The translations under genes and the position numbers were made by a program. A stretch of 64,000 nucleotides of DNA from contig NZ_WASP01000005.1 of assembly GCF_009712225.1 (NCBI RefSeq), positions 237,239-301,238 on the forward strand, written 5' to 3'. How positions within the stretch are numbered: the stretch's first letter is position 1; every line of letters begins with the position of its first letter. Below, piece by piece: positions 1 through 8,859 of this stretch. The notes beneath the pieces were generated by a model that made no database searches, had not been told where the DNA came from, and saw only the letters and a list, made by a program, of their open reading frames with translations. Source of the DNA: Desulfovibrio sp. GTDB lineage: Bacteria; Desulfobacterota; Desulfovibrionia; Desulfovibrionales; Desulfovibrionaceae.

Positions 1-12
1 GGCACCATGAAC

Positions 13-40
13 GGGCGCCCCCTTGCGGGAGCGCCCTTTT
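13..40 (+). terminator. Rho-independent terminator of an upstream gene
   Basis: A GC-rich hairpin (GGGCGC paired with GCGCCC, extended by CCC/GGG around a TTGC loop) is followed directly by TTTT on the plus strand. The T tract points to a plus-strand gene ending before the window, converging on rpsA. The hairpin could also stop rpsA, but no T tract follows on the minus strand. Confidence 0.7.
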
Positions 41-61
41 GTATCTTGAAGCAATAACAGA

Positions 62-1774
62 CTAGCTGTTTTCGCTTTCTTCAAACTTCTGCTTGAGCAG
101 GTCGCCCAGGCTCTGACCGGCTTCTTGCGGGCCGGAATGGAATTCCTTGGGCTTGCGGCGTTCTTCTTCGTCCTTGATCTGCTTGATGGACAGGCCCAGA
201 CGGCGCTCTTCAGCGCTGACGTGGATGACTTTGGCCTGGATTTCCTGGCCTTCCTTGTAGATCTCGGCGGGGGTCTTCACTTTCTTGCTGGAAAGTTCGG
301 AAACGTGCACCAGACCTTCAATACCTTCTTCCACTTCAACAAAGAGGCCGAAGTCGGTGATGTTGGTCACGATACCCTTGATGGTGCAGCCCACGGGGTA
401 GGTGTTGGGCACGTGGCCCCACGGATCGTCCACCAGCTGCTTGACGCCGAGGGTGAACTTTTCGTTTTCCTGATCCACGGTCAGCACCTTGGCCTGCACG
501 GTGTCGCCCACCTTGTACAGTTCGTTGGGATGACGCACTTTCTTGGTCCAGGAAATGTCGGAAACATGGATAAGGCCGTCGATGCCGTCCTCGATGCCAA
601 TGAACATGCCGAATTCGGTGATGTTCTTGATGACGCCTTCAAGGATGGTGCCTTCGGGGTACTTTTCAGCAACCAGTTCCCAGGGGTTGGGGCGAACCTG
701 CTTCATGCCGAGGCTGATGCGCTTCTTGTCGCCGTCCACGCCCAGAATGACCACGTCCACTTCGTCGCCGGTGTGAACCATCTGGGAAGGATGACGCAGC
801 TTGCGGGTCCAGGACATTTCGGAAATGTGCACCAGGCCTTCAACGCCGGGTTCCAGTTCCACAAATGCACCGTAGTCAACCAGGTTGGTGACCTTGCCGC
901 TGCACTTGGCACCTTCGGGGAAGCGGGCAGAGATGTCCTGCCACGGATCGGGCACAAGCTGCTTGAGGCCCAGGGAAACCTTGTTGTTGTCGCGATCGAA
1001 GGAAAGCACCTTCAGGGTCAGTTCCTGACCGATGGTGATCATTTCCTTGGGGTGGCGAATGCGCTTCCAGCTCATGTCGGTGATGTGCAGCAGGCCGTCG
1101 AGGCCGCCGAGGTCAACAAACACGCCGTATTCGGTGATGTTCTTGGCCTTACCGGTAACGATCTGGTTTTCTTCAAGGGTGCGCAGCAGATCCTGACGCT
1201 TCGAGTCGCGTTCTTCTTCAAGCAGCACGCGGCGAGAAACGATAACGTTGCTGCGGCGGCGGTTGATCTTGAGCACGCGGAATTCGAATTCCTGGTTGAC
1301 CAGGGCGTCCATATCCGGCACGGGACGCAGGTCCACATGCGAACCGGGCAAAAATGCTTCCACACCGCCGATGTCCACGGTGTAGCCACCCTTGATGCGG
1401 CGGACAATGTGGCCCTTGATGACCCTGTTGTTTTCCTGCACGTCTTCGAGCTGGTCGAAAACCTGCATGCGCTTGGCTTTCTCGAAAGAAAGGGTGATGG
1501 TGCCGTCGTTTTCGTTCTTGCGAACAACGTAAACGTCAACACGATCGCCAACCTTGACGCAAATGTTGCCGGCGGGGTCGCGGAATTCGGCCGCGGGAAT
1601 CTGCCCTTCGGACTTGAAATTCACGTCTACAAGCACATTGTCGTCATCCACGCGGACGATTTCGCCCTTCGTGATAGAGCCTTCCTCAAGATCGCCGAAA
1701 TCGGGATTGAGGTAGTTTTCAAGGGCGCTTTCGAAATTGATTTCGTTGTCGTGCCCGGTTTCAAAACCTGCCAT
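62..1774 (-). CDS. rpsA: 30S ribosomal protein S1
   Basis: This encodes 570 residues with six S1/OB-fold RNA-binding repeats, the standard bacterial S1 architecture; S1 helps the 30S subunit capture mRNA. The repeats recur with signatures such as GGLDGLLHITDMSW, GVEGLVHISEMSW, GIDGLIHVSDISW and GIEGLVHVSELS, each followed by a linker of the form VLxVDxxxxKxxLGxKQL. The reading frame stays open for another 133 codons upstream, but I chose the ATG at 1774 because GGAGG lies 8 nt before it, homology to S1 starts there, and the upstream part is compositionally unlike S1. It is monocistronic here; the 462-bp gap to cbiK holds both promoters. Core gene, nothing unusual. Confidence 0.97.
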   Translation of the reverse strand: MAGFETGHDNEINFESALENYLNPDFGDLEEGSITKGEIVRVDDDNVLVDVNFKSEGQIPAAEFRDPAGNICVKVGDRVDVYVVRKNENDGTITLSFEKAKRMQVFDQLEDVQENNRVIKGHIVRRIKGGYTVDIGGVEAFLPGSHVDLRPVPDMDALVNQEFEFRVLKINRRRSNVIVSRRVLLEEERDSKRQDLLRTLEENQIVTGKAKNITEYGVFVDLGGLDGLLHITDMSWKRIRHPKEMITIGQELTLKVLSFDRDNNKVSLGLKQLVPDPWQDISARFPEGAKCSGKVTNLVDYGAFVELEPGVEGLVHISEMSWTRKLRHPSQMVHTGDEVDVVILGVDGDKKRISLGMKQVRPNPWELVAEKYPEGTILEGVIKNITEFGMFIGIEDGIDGLIHVSDISWTKKVRHPNELYKVGDTVQAKVLTVDQENEKFTLGVKQLVDDPWGHVPNTYPVGCTIKGIVTNITDFGLFVEVEEGIEGLVHVSELSSKKVKTPAEIYKEGQEIQAKVIHVSAEERRLGLSIKQIKDEEERRKPKEFHSGPQEAGQSLGDLLKQKFEESENS

Positions 1775-1989
1775 ATGTCCAGCCTCCAAACATAATTTCC
1801 CCATAACAGGGAGGTGACTTATTATCAGGATTTCATCAAAAGAACAAGAAAAAAGAAGCGCCAAAACGGCTTTGGACGCCGAAAAAACGGGATTTGAACA
1901 GTGCTGGAAACCTGCTCTGCCCGGGTGCTGCAAAATGGGTAGGCTGCCAGCCCCTGTCAACCGGGGGTCGCAGGGTTTGGGGCTCTTGA

Positions 1990-2150
1990 CTTTTGCGGGC
2001 GCATGCAGTGTTTTTAAAAAGTCGGCGGGGAATTCCGTGCAAATCGGAAACAGTCGCGCTGCGGTAAGAGGGAACGAAACTTCATCGCTCCGCCAAGGGC
2101 GGAGCGCAGCAGCCAGTCGCGCAAGCGGCGAAGGCGAAGCGTAGGTGCGG
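1990..2150 (+). promoter_or_regulatory. Cobalamin (B12) riboswitch upstream of cbiK
   Basis: The conserved core is recognisable: GGGAA followed by CCGTGCAAATCGG, then ACAGTCGCGC and a GGTAA box near 2062, a GGGAACGAAAC stretch, a perfect variable stem (GCTCCGCC/GGCGGAGC), and GCCAGTC in the position of the GCCACTG box near 2112. This order follows the Rfam cobalamin element. It sits about 90 nt before cbiK on the same strand, so B12 probably represses this cobalt chelatase. The outer P1 boundaries are approximate. Confidence 0.75.
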
Positions 2151-2236
2151 GCGCAGGCCCCCATTGCCCTCAAGTCCGAATATCCTCCGGCATTTCATAC
2201 ACTTCAACCCGTCAACGCGCTATTGAGGAGGTTGCC

Positions 2237-3193
2237 ATGCAGCGTAACGCGCCGCATTCCATTCTGCATTTTTTCACTCGTACCCTGTTGCCCCTTTTGC
2301 TGCTCTGCGCCGTGCTGGGCGCTCCTGTTGTTTCCCCAGCTGGTGAGCCCGCCGCCAAAGCGGCCGCCGCCGTGCCCCAGGGCAAGGCTGGCGTGCTGCT
2401 GGTTGCCTTTGGCACCAGCGTGCCCGAAGCCCTCGTTGCCATGAAGGCCGTGGATGAGGAATTCAAGGCCGCTTTTAGCGGCCAGCCTGTGGTGTGGGCC
2501 TATACCTCGCAGATTATCCGCAAAAAAATCGCCGCCGAGGGGCATCCCGTGGGCGGCATCAGCGACGGTCTGGCAAAGCTTGCCAGCGAGGGCGTCAATG
2601 TTGTGCGCGTGCAGTCGCTGCACGTAATGGCGGGCGAGGAATTCAGCGCCCTTGAGCGGGCCGTGCTCATCGACCTGCAGAAAAATCCCGGCCGCTTTGA
2701 GGCCGTGTATCTTGGCCGCCCCATGCTCGAATCAAAGAAGGACGCGCAGGAACTCATCAAGGCCATCACGGCTGATGTCAAAAGCCTGCGCGGCAAGGAT
2801 GCGGCTCTGGTGCTCATGGGCCACGGCCAGAGTCACGGTCGTGCCGACCTGACCTTTGAAGGCACACGCGCCGTGTTCCACGATGCCGACAAGCGCGTGT
2901 ACATGGCCACGGTTGAGGGCGCGCGCAGCGTGGATGATCTGCTGACAGAGCTCAAGGCCGCCAAGGTCAAAAAGGTTGTGATCGAGCCGCTCATGCTGGT
3001 GGCGGGCGACCATGCGCGCAACGACATGGCTGGTGACGAGGAAGACTCGTGGGCCTCAAAGCTCAAGGCCGCCGGGTTCAAGGTCGAAGCCAACATCAAG
3101 GGACTGGGCGAGATTGCGGGTGCACGGGCCATTCTGGTGCGCCATGCGCAGGAAAGCGCCGATGATCTGACAAAGGAGCCCAAGAAGCAGTAG
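2237..3193 (+). CDS. cbiK: Sirohydrochlorin cobaltochelatase, periplasmic type (CbiK)
   Basis: The protein has 318 residues. CbiK inserts Co(II) into sirohydrochlorin in the anaerobic cobalamin pathway and is a class II, ATP-independent chelatase. Residues 1-36 form a signal peptide (long Leu-rich core, then a small-residue region), so export to the periplasm is predicted, as known for the D. vulgaris homolog CbiKP. The fold begins at GVLLVAFGTS (52-61). SLHVMAGEEF (127-136), LMGHG (His195) and PLMLVAGDHA (His259) are the conserved chelatase segments, the last two giving the likely metal-binding histidine pair. GAGGAGG lies 5 nt before the ATG. A cobalamin riboswitch precedes it and a strong terminator follows, so it is monocistronic. 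Confidence 0.93.
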   Translation: MQRNAPHSILHFFTRTLLPLLLLCAVLGAPVVSPAGEPAAKAAAAVPQGKAGVLLVAFGTSVPEALVAMKAVDEEFKAAFSGQPVVWAYTSQIIRKKIAAEGHPVGGISDGLAKLASEGVNVVRVQSLHVMAGEEFSALERAVLIDLQKNPGRFEAVYLGRPMLESKKDAQELIKAITADVKSLRGKDAALVLMGHGQSHGRADLTFEGTRAVFHDADKRVYMATVEGARSVDDLLTELKAAKVKKVVIEPLMLVAGDHARNDMAGDEEDSWASKLKAAGFKVEANIKGLGEIAGARAILVRHAQESADDLTKEPKKQ

Positions 3194-3225
3194 CGGCCAA
3201 TCCCGCACCACAGTTTTTTGGCTAT

Positions 3226-3275
3226 GGGCCGTGCAAGCCGGGACAGCGCGTCCGGCCTGTGCGGCCCCTGTTTTT
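3226..3275 (+). terminator. Terminator of cbiK
   Basis: A long branched hairpin (outer GGGCCGTGCA with TGTGCGGCCC, inner GCCGGGAC with GTCCGGC) is followed three bases later by TTTTT. It starts 32 nt after the cbiK stop. Confidence 0.75.
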
Positions 3276-3304
3276 GCGGAGATTTTGTGGCGTAGAAAGT
3301 ATGC

Positions 3305-3880
3305 CTAGGGTTGCCTGGCCAGCAGAAGCGCCAGCACCCCGCCCTGTGCCGCAATTGCGACCAGCAGTGCCAACCAGCACCACGGAAGGCGCAAGGCCCT
3401 GGGCGCAACGCCCACAATCAGCGCCAGCATGCCCTGAAAGGCCCTTTTGAGCGGCCACAGCAGGGCCAGGGCTGTCCAAACGGAAGCGCCAATGGTAAAG
3501 CCCTGCAGTTCCTTAATTTCCCATAGCCCTGCCAGCGAAGCGTACAGATCGGCCTTGCCCATGTTGTAGGCATTGCCAATGGCCTCGAGCCTGTCCAGGG
3601 CCTGACCGTCGGTAAAGCTGATGCCAAGGATGAAAAAGCTCGATACAAGCACGAAAAAAAGCAGCAGAAAAAGGCCGAAGGTGCGCATCTGCCAGCGAGA
3701 ATGCGCAACGCCAACCACATCGCCCATGCGGCGCGCAAAAAAATGCAGAGGAATGGCCAGAAGCGGCACAGGAACAATAAGCAGGCCCAGCCCGGGTTTC
3801 ACCAGGGCAAATGCGCCACCGGCCAGCATGATGTAGCCAGCCAGAAAAAGAATGGATACGGCTGTGGCGGCAAGGGGCAT
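3305..3880 (-). CDS. Hypothetical inner-membrane protein
   Basis: The predicted product has 191 residues and about four hydrophobic helices: near residues 5-25, 30-45, 68-88 and 165-188. A polar segment between the third and fourth helices contains FTDGQALDRLEAIGNAYNMG. I recognise no family. The frame opens further upstream, but I chose the ATG at 3880 because AGGAG lies 6 nt before it and the first transmembrane helix follows immediately. It converges on cbiK and is separated from the downstream minus-strand neighbours by a terminator, so it is probably expressed alone. Function unknown. Confidence 0.6.
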   Translation of the reverse strand: MPLAATAVSILFLAGYIMLAGGAFALVKPGLGLLIVPVPLLAIPLHFFARRMGDVVGVAHSRWQMRTFGLFLLLFFVLVSSFFILGISFTDGQALDRLEAIGNAYNMGKADLYASLAGLWEIKELQGFTIGASVWTALALLWPLKRAFQGMLALIVGVAPRALRLPWCWLALLVAIAAQGGVLALLLARQP

Positions 3881-4024
3881 GCAGGCTCCTGTGTCGGCGA
3901 TTTTTGGCACGTAAGGTGGAGTAGTACCTGCATTTAAGGGTATGACAAAATAAGGCAAAGGTCTATGTGCTGATTACCTTTGCAAAATGGCAGTACAGGC
4001 GGTGGAGACGCGCGGGACGGGGGC

Positions 4025-4417
4025 TTAGCGCCCGGGCGGGCTGAAAGCTGGCGGCATGCCTGCTGTCGCCGCCCGGCAGGCCGGGTGGTCGGGGTCGATG
4101 CAGCGGAGTATGGAGCACCACGAGCCGCCGTTTTCCTGACGGGCCACGCAGGCCTCAAGTTCTCTGCTGGGGCAGCCGCCAGCCGAATTCATGTCTGGCA
4201 GGGCAGCCCGGCAGGCGCTTTCCCTGCGCAGGCATTGCGACTGCGCCGCGGGGGCATGCTGTGCGCACCATGTGGGGCTGTCCACATTTGCCAGCTCGCG
4301 GGCGCAAACTGCGGCAGGCCACAAATGCAGCATCAGGCCGCAAAGGACTGTCGCCGTGAGCATGCAAAGGGCGCAGGGCATAAGCCCCGCGCCTGAAAGT
4401 TTGATCTGATGTGCCAC
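4025..4417 (-). CDS. Small cysteine-rich secreted protein, hypothetical
   Basis: The frame encodes 130 residues from a GTG start, or 118 from an ATG at 4381. The N-terminus is hydrophobic (CALCMLTATVLCGLMLHLW) and resembles a signal peptide or anchor. It is followed by a region with paired cysteines (PTWCAQHA, SQCLRRESACRA, GGCPSREL, SWCSILRCIDPDHPAC), which suggests a disulfide-bonded periplasmic protein. It begins 3 nt after the stop of the PaaK-like gene, so translational coupling is likely. I recognise no family. A competing plus-strand frame covers the same DNA but has no such organisation. Confidence 0.5.
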   Translation of the reverse strand: MAHQIKLSGAGLMPCALCMLTATVLCGLMLHLWPAAVCARELANVDSPTWCAQHAPAAQSQCLRRESACRAALPDMNSAGGCPSRELEACVARQENGGSWCSILRCIDPDHPACRAATAGMPPAFSPPGR

Positions 4418-4420
4418 GGC

Positions 4421-5701
4421 TCAGCGCTTGTCGACAACGCGTTTGGATTTGCTGAATGTGCGCGGCAAGCTGGCGTAGTCGGCCACGTTTACAGAAACAC
4501 GGGCCATGATGGCCTTGTGCAGCCGGTTTTCCAGCTCGCGCGCCACAGATTCGTCATTGCCCGCGCCCTGTCCCTGCCCGCGTTCCACGGTGAGGGCCAG
4601 ATGGTCGAGGGCGCGTTCGTCGCGGGTGAGCTCCACCTGGTATTCGCCGCCCAACTCCGCGAACTGCCCTATAACTTCCATGATCTGGCCGGGGTAAATA
4701 TTGACCCCACGGTAGATGATCATGTCGTCCGAGCGGCCAAGAATGCGGTCGTGGCGGGGCATGTCCAGCCCGCACGCGCATTTGCCCGGCAGCAGACGCG
4801 AAAGGTCGTGGGTGCGGTAACGCAGCAGGGGCACGGCCTCCTTGCTCAGGCTGGTAACAACCATTTCGCCCACCTCGCCTTCGGCAACGGGCTGCATGGT
4901 GGCGGGGTCGAGCACTTCAATGATGAACAGGTCGGCCCAGTAGTGCAGGCCCTCGTGGGCGTCGCAGTCGATGGCCGTGCCGGGGCCGTACATTTCTGTC
5001 ATGCCGCCGATGTCATAACAGCCCTCAAGGCCCAGCTTGCTCTCGATGGCGAGGCGCATCTTTTCGCTGCGTGTCTCGGAACCGCAGATCATGCGGCGCA
5101 GTTTGATCTTGCCGCGCAGGTCGGCGCGTTCCACTTCTTCGGCCAGCAGCAGGGCCATGGATGCCGTGGCCGTAAAGCCGGTGGCTCCCAGATCCTGCAA
5201 AAGCTGCAGGTGCATCTCAAGGTTGCCCGGGCCCACCGGCACGGTGAGCATGCCCAGCTTTTCGCTGCCCGCCTGAAAGCCCGCGCCAGCCGTCCACAGG
5301 CCGTAGCCCACGGCAAGCTGCATGCGGTCTTCGGGGGTAAAACCCGCCAGCTCGAAACAGCGGGCGATCTGAAGGCCAAGGGTGTCGATGTCACGCTGGG
5401 TGTAGGCCAGAATCTTGCGCTTGCCCGTGGTGCCGCTGGAGGCGTGGATGCGCGCCACATCGCGCGGGGGCACACAGAGCAGGGGCAGGGGGTAGCCCTC
5501 GCGCAGGTCGTCCACATCACTGGTGGGCAGGCGGCGCAGGTCGTCAAGGCTTGTGATGTCGTCGGGCTTTACGCCGCAGGCTTCCAGCTTGGCCCGGTAC
5601 TGGGGCGAATTCCAGGCCTGCCGCACGGTGTAGCGCAGGCCTTCAAGCTGTTTGCGACGGATATCCTCATCGGTGAGCTGGGGAATAAAGCGGTACGACA
5701 T
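4421..5701 (-). CDS. Phenylacetate-CoA ligase family adenylate-forming enzyme
   Basis: The product has 426 residues, typical for the PaaK family, which activates aryl or other carboxylic acids to CoA thioesters through an acyl-adenylate. The AMP-binding P-loop HASSGTTGKRK lies near residues 86-96. YDIGGMTEMYGPG near 230 is the adenine/Mg motif, and the C-terminal domain begins at GRSDDMIIYRGVNIYPGQ. Desulfovibrio genomes often carry several paralogs of unknown substrate, so I give no gene symbol. AGGA lies 6 nt before the ATG. It heads a two-gene unit with the cysteine-rich protein at 4025-4417. Confidence 0.88.
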   Translation of the reverse strand: MSYRFIPQLTDEDIRRKQLEGLRYTVRQAWNSPQYRAKLEACGVKPDDITSLDDLRRLPTSDVDDLREGYPLPLLCVPPRDVARIHASSGTTGKRKILAYTQRDIDTLGLQIARCFELAGFTPEDRMQLAVGYGLWTAGAGFQAGSEKLGMLTVPVGPGNLEMHLQLLQDLGATGFTATASMALLLAEEVERADLRGKIKLRRMICGSETRSEKMRLAIESKLGLEGCYDIGGMTEMYGPGTAIDCDAHEGLHYWADLFIIEVLDPATMQPVAEGEVGEMVVTSLSKEAVPLLRYRTHDLSRLLPGKCACGLDMPRHDRILGRSDDMIIYRGVNIYPGQIMEVIGQFAELGGEYQVELTRDERALDHLALTVERGQGQGAGNDESVARELENRLHKAIMARVSVNVADYASLPRTFSKSKRVVDKR

Positions 5702-5747
5702 GAAGCTCTCCTGATTCCATTTCGGTCATGGGCTTGAAAAAGAAAAA

Positions 5748-5773
5748 TAAAAACCACACTGCGGTTTTTTTGC
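5748..5773 (-). terminator. Terminator of the asparaginase gene
   Basis: An A/T-flanked hairpin (AAAACCGC with a near-complementary GTGGTTTT) reads into a run of Ts on the minus strand, about 30 nt past the asparaginase stop. The stem is symmetric enough to work in either direction. Confidence 0.65.
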
Positions 5774-5803
5774 GTCGCAGGCAAGCCCAACGGGCGGTCA
5801 AAC

Positions 5804-6829
5804 CTACAGTTTGCCGCCAAGAGCAAACACTTCGCGCACGGCGAGCATGCGCGCGGCGGGCTCGGCATCCTTCTGCTGTTCCAGCGTAAGCATGAGCAGC
5901 ACGCGGGCCTTGGCGGGCGAAAGCATGCCCCCGGCCACAAAGCCTTCGTATTCATCAAGGGGAGTCACAGGGCCGGAGCCCGTGCGGCTGCAGCGGATAA
6001 CAGGTATGCCGCTGGCAATGGCCTGGCGCAGCTCGTGGCGCACTGCGTCAGGCATGGAGCCGTTGCCCATGCCGGCCAGCACGATGCCCGCGCTGCGCTC
6101 CATGGAATAGCGCACCAGATCAACAGGCATGCCCGCGCAGCCGTATATCACATCCACACGAGGCAGATTGCTGCGGCCAGCCAGTTCGGCAAAGGTTCCG
6201 GCCAGCGCGGGGTTTTCCTCGCCGCCGTAATAAAACTGCGGATCGCCGTTGATAACGCGGCCAAGGCAGCCCGATTCCAGCGCGCGGAAGGCCTCCACAT
6301 CAAGGGTGGCAACTTTTACCGCCGTGCGGGCCGAGAGCACGCGGCTGTTCATGACCAGCAGCGCCCCGCGTGCCTGAGCCTGCTGGCAGGCCGCCACGGC
6401 CACGGCATCGCGAATGTTGATGGGGCCGTCGGCGCTCAGCGAGGTGGCCGGGCGCATGGAGCCGGTGAGCACTACGGGCTTTGGGCTGGCAAGGGTAAGG
6501 TGCAGGTAGAAGGCCGATTCTTCCAGCGTATCAGTGCCGTGGGTGAGCACCACGCCGCAGATTTCCGGGTCTTGCAGGACTTTTGCGCACTGCTCGCCCA
6601 GCATGGCCCAATGCTCGGGGGTGATGTTTTCGCTGGGCAGGTTGCCGCACTGCACACTGGTGATGCGGGCCACGCCCTCTATGCCGGGCAGGGTTTCGAG
6701 CATGCGGTCAACGGTGAGCACGCCCGCCTGATAGCTGATCTGTTCGAGGGGCGTGGGGGCCACGCCAGCGATGGTGCCGCCTGTGGCGATAAGGGCCACC
6801 TTTGGCAGCGAAGTGGATGGTGTAGTCAT
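5804..6829 (-). CDS. L-asparaginase
   Basis: The enzyme has 341 residues and hydrolyses L-asparagine to aspartate and ammonia. Both active-site threonine motifs are present: ATGGTIAG at residues 16-23 and THGTDTLEES near residues 95-104. GSMRPATSLSADGPINI is the conserved core that follows. The sequence lacks a recognisable signal peptide, the first 14 residues being polar, so it looks cytoplasmic even though the overall sequence is of the type II-like bacterial asparaginase family; that localisation is an inference. AGGA lies upstream of the ATG. A terminator follows. The gene stands alone, divergent from the MFS gene at 6968. Confidence 0.93.
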   Translation of the reverse strand: MTTPSTSLPKVALIATGGTIAGVAPTPLEQISYQAGVLTVDRMLETLPGIEGVARITSVQCGNLPSENITPEHWAMLGEQCAKVLQDPEICGVVLTHGTDTLEESAFYLHLTLASPKPVVLTGSMRPATSLSADGPINIRDAVAVAACQQAQARGALLVMNSRVLSARTAVKVATLDVEAFRALESGCLGRVINGDPQFYYGGEENPALAGTFAELAGRSNLPRVDVIYGCAGMPVDLVRYSMERSAGIVLAGMGNGSMPDAVRHELRQAIASGIPVIRCSRTGSGPVTPLDEYEGFVAGGMLSPAKARVLLMLTLEQQKDAEPAARMLAVREVFALGGKL

Positions 6830-6967
6830 GGCTGTTCCTGAAAAAAGTGCGCGCAGTTTGCTGCGATGTGCGCAACGTAGCGCAAGGCGCGGTAAAAATG
6901 AAGAGCGACGCTTGTGAACTGGTGCGCGTTGCTTGGATTTGGAAAAACATTGGTGTAGCGTGCCGCA

Positions 6968-8152
6968 ATGGACAAAAAGAAAATATTACTCGTGTCGTTG
7001 GGGCATTTGTCGTGTGATATCAACGGCGGTGCACTGCCCGCCATACTGCCGTTTTTGCGGGCGGCATACGATCTGAGTTATCAGGCAACCGGCGGGCTCA
7101 TGTTTGCCTATGCCTGCCTGTCGTCCATGATTCAGCCGCTGTTCGGGCTGCTCTCTGACCGCTTTTCCAAGCCCTGGTTCATTCCGCTGGGTGTGCTGCT
7201 GGCGGGCTGCGGCCTTGCGGCCATTGGCTGGATGCCGGGCTACTGGGGCATTTTTGCGGCCATTGGCCTCAGTGGAGTGGGCGCGGCCCTGTTTCACCCC
7301 GAGGGTGCGCGTTTTGCCAACGCGGTTTCGGGCCAGAACAAGGGCACTGGCATGAGCCTGTTTTCCATCGGCGGCAACGGCGGTTTTGTGCTGGGGCCTT
7401 TGCTGGCAACCGCATGCCTTGGGGCCTTTGGCCTGCCGGGAACAACCATTTTTGCCGTGCTGGCCGTGATGACGGCGGGTACGCTGGTGTGGTCCATCGC
7501 CCGTATGGAATCCACCAAAAAGGCGGCCGCTGCCGCAGGCGGCAAGTCCGGGCCTGCCCTGAGCGCAGAGGGTGAAACCCCGGGCGAAAACAACTGGCGC
7601 GAATTTTTAAAGCTCACGGTTTCCATTGTGACCCGCTCCATCACCTTTGTGGGTTTCAATACATTTATTCCGCTCTACTGGGTGAGCGCCTTTGGGCAAT
7701 CCACTGCCACGGGCGCCATGGCCCTGACATTTTTCAGCGTGTGCGGCGTTATCAGCAACTTTTTTGGCGGCATGCTGGCCGACAAATTTGGCTACCGCGC
7801 CGTCATTCGTGCGGTATTTGCCCTTATGCCGCCGGTGGTGGCGGGCTTTAGCCTGAGCAACAACCTGTATGCGGCCTGGGCCCTGCTGCCGCTGCTGGGT
7901 TTTGTGCTGTACGCGCCGTTCAGCGCGCAGGTGGTGTTGGGCCAGCAGTATCTTGCCAAAAACATCGGCTTTGCATCGGGCATTACCCTTGGGCTTGCCA
8001 CAAGCCTTGGCGGCGTGGTGGCCCCGCTGCTCGGCTGGATTGCCGACCATTACGGCATGGCCGCCACTTTTCAGTCGCTGGCGGCGCTCTCCATCGTGGG
8101 CGCCATTTTTGCTTATCTGCTCAAGCCCGTGACCGTTAAAAAAGGAAAGTAA
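6968..8152 (+). CDS. MFS transporter, fosmidomycin-resistance (Fsr) type
   Basis: The protein has 394 residues and 12 predicted membrane helices. SLGHLSCDINGGALPAILPF at the start, the GLLSDRF loop between helices 2 and 3, and the AALFHPEGARFA and SIFSIGGNGGF-like segments (here SLFSIGGNGGFVLGPLL) are typical of the Fsr-type MFS group rather than of general sugar porters. Such proteins export fosmidomycin and probably other small compounds; the native substrate is unknown. There is no clear ribosome-binding site at the ATG. The ogt-like gene starts 2 nt after the stop, so the two are co-transcribed. Confidence 0.85.
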   Translation: MDKKKILLVSLGHLSCDINGGALPAILPFLRAAYDLSYQATGGLMFAYACLSSMIQPLFGLLSDRFSKPWFIPLGVLLAGCGLAAIGWMPGYWGIFAAIGLSGVGAALFHPEGARFANAVSGQNKGTGMSLFSIGGNGGFVLGPLLATACLGAFGLPGTTIFAVLAVMTAGTLVWSIARMESTKKAAAAAGGKSGPALSAEGETPGENNWREFLKLTVSIVTRSITFVGFNTFIPLYWVSAFGQSTATGAMALTFFSVCGVISNFFGGMLADKFGYRAVIRAVFALMPPVVAGFSLSNNLYAAWALLPLLGFVLYAPFSAQVVLGQQYLAKNIGFASGITLGLATSLGGVVAPLLGWIADHYGMAATFQSLAALSIVGAIFAYLLKPVTVKKGK

Positions 8153-8154
8153 AC

Positions 8155-8724
8155 ATGAACAATAAACAGAAGGCCGAACCTCCGCATGTAGCACTTGCGG
8201 CACTCCCAGGGTTTGCTCTGACGCGCACTCTTCCTCATATCGGAGACGTGCGCATTGTGGAACGCGGGCAACATATTGTGCAGCTTGATCTGGGTTCCAA
8301 GGCTCCTTATGAACCGCTGGAAGATGTCACCGATAAGGAAACGCTCCTGCTGCGGCATGCTTTTGAACAGCTGAGCGGGTATCTGGCTGGCGTGCGCAAA
8401 GATTTTGATCTGCCCCTTGCCCCGGCGGGTACGCCTTTTCAGCGCAAGGTGTGGGATGCCCTGCTGCGCATTCCCTACGGCCAGACCCGCAGCTATCAGC
8501 AGATAGCCGAGGCCGTTGGCAGCCCAAGGGGCTTCCGCGCCGTGGGCATGGCCAACAACCGTAATCCTATTGCCGTGTTCATTCCCTGCCACCGCGTGGT
8601 CGGCGCAGATGGCGGCATGGTGGGTTACGGCGGTGGAGTGGACATAAAGGTGGCACTGCTTGGGGTTGAGGACTGCAAACTGACGCAGACGCCCGCAGGC
8701 TGGAAGGTCGCCAAAAAATCCTGA
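8155..8724 (+). CDS. ogt: Methylated-DNA--protein-cysteine methyltransferase
   Basis: The product has 189 residues. It repairs O6-alkylguanine by transferring the alkyl group to its own cysteine (suicide repair). The active-site motif IPCHRVVG has the acceptor cysteine at residue 145, and the preceding GTPFQRKVWDALLRIPYGQT segment, AVG..RGFRAVGMANNRNP and YGGGVDIKVALLGVE complete the DNA-binding helix-turn-helix and active-site loop. The N-terminal domain is short and divergent, as in Ogt proteins. It is coupled to the MFS gene (2-nt gap) and followed by a strong terminator. Confidence 0.93.
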   Translation: MNNKQKAEPPHVALAALPGFALTRTLPHIGDVRIVERGQHIVQLDLGSKAPYEPLEDVTDKETLLLRHAFEQLSGYLAGVRKDFDLPLAPAGTPFQRKVWDALLRIPYGQTRSYQQIAEAVGSPRGFRAVGMANNRNPIAVFIPCHRVVGADGGMVGYGGGVDIKVALLGVEDCKLTQTPAGWKVAKKS

Positions 8725-8751
8725 TCCGTCGCCGGTAAACTGGCTGCTTTC

Positions 8752-8787
8752 GGGTCGCCTCCCTTCTTGGGGGGCGGCCTTTTTTTG
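8752..8787 (+). terminator. Terminator of the MFS-ogt operon
   Basis: A hairpin GGTCGCCTCCC / GGGGGGCGGCC with a TTCTT loop is followed by seven Ts, 28 nt after the ogt stop. Confidence 0.9.
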
Positions 8788-8859
8788 TGCTCGTGGAGGC
8801 TCGCCAATGGGTATGCGTGGCAGCTGGCAGTTCCTTGTGTTGCCATGTGTGCGCTGATG

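Noticed and set aside
125..1795. A 556-codon plus-strand frame opposite rpsA
   Set aside because: It lies antisense to six S1 repeats and its composition follows reverse codons of rpsA.
1775..2173. N-terminal extension of ribosomal protein S1
   Set aside because: The frame stays open, but the extension has no S1 homology, overlaps the cbiK riboswitch, and the ATG at 1774 has GGAGG at the right distance.
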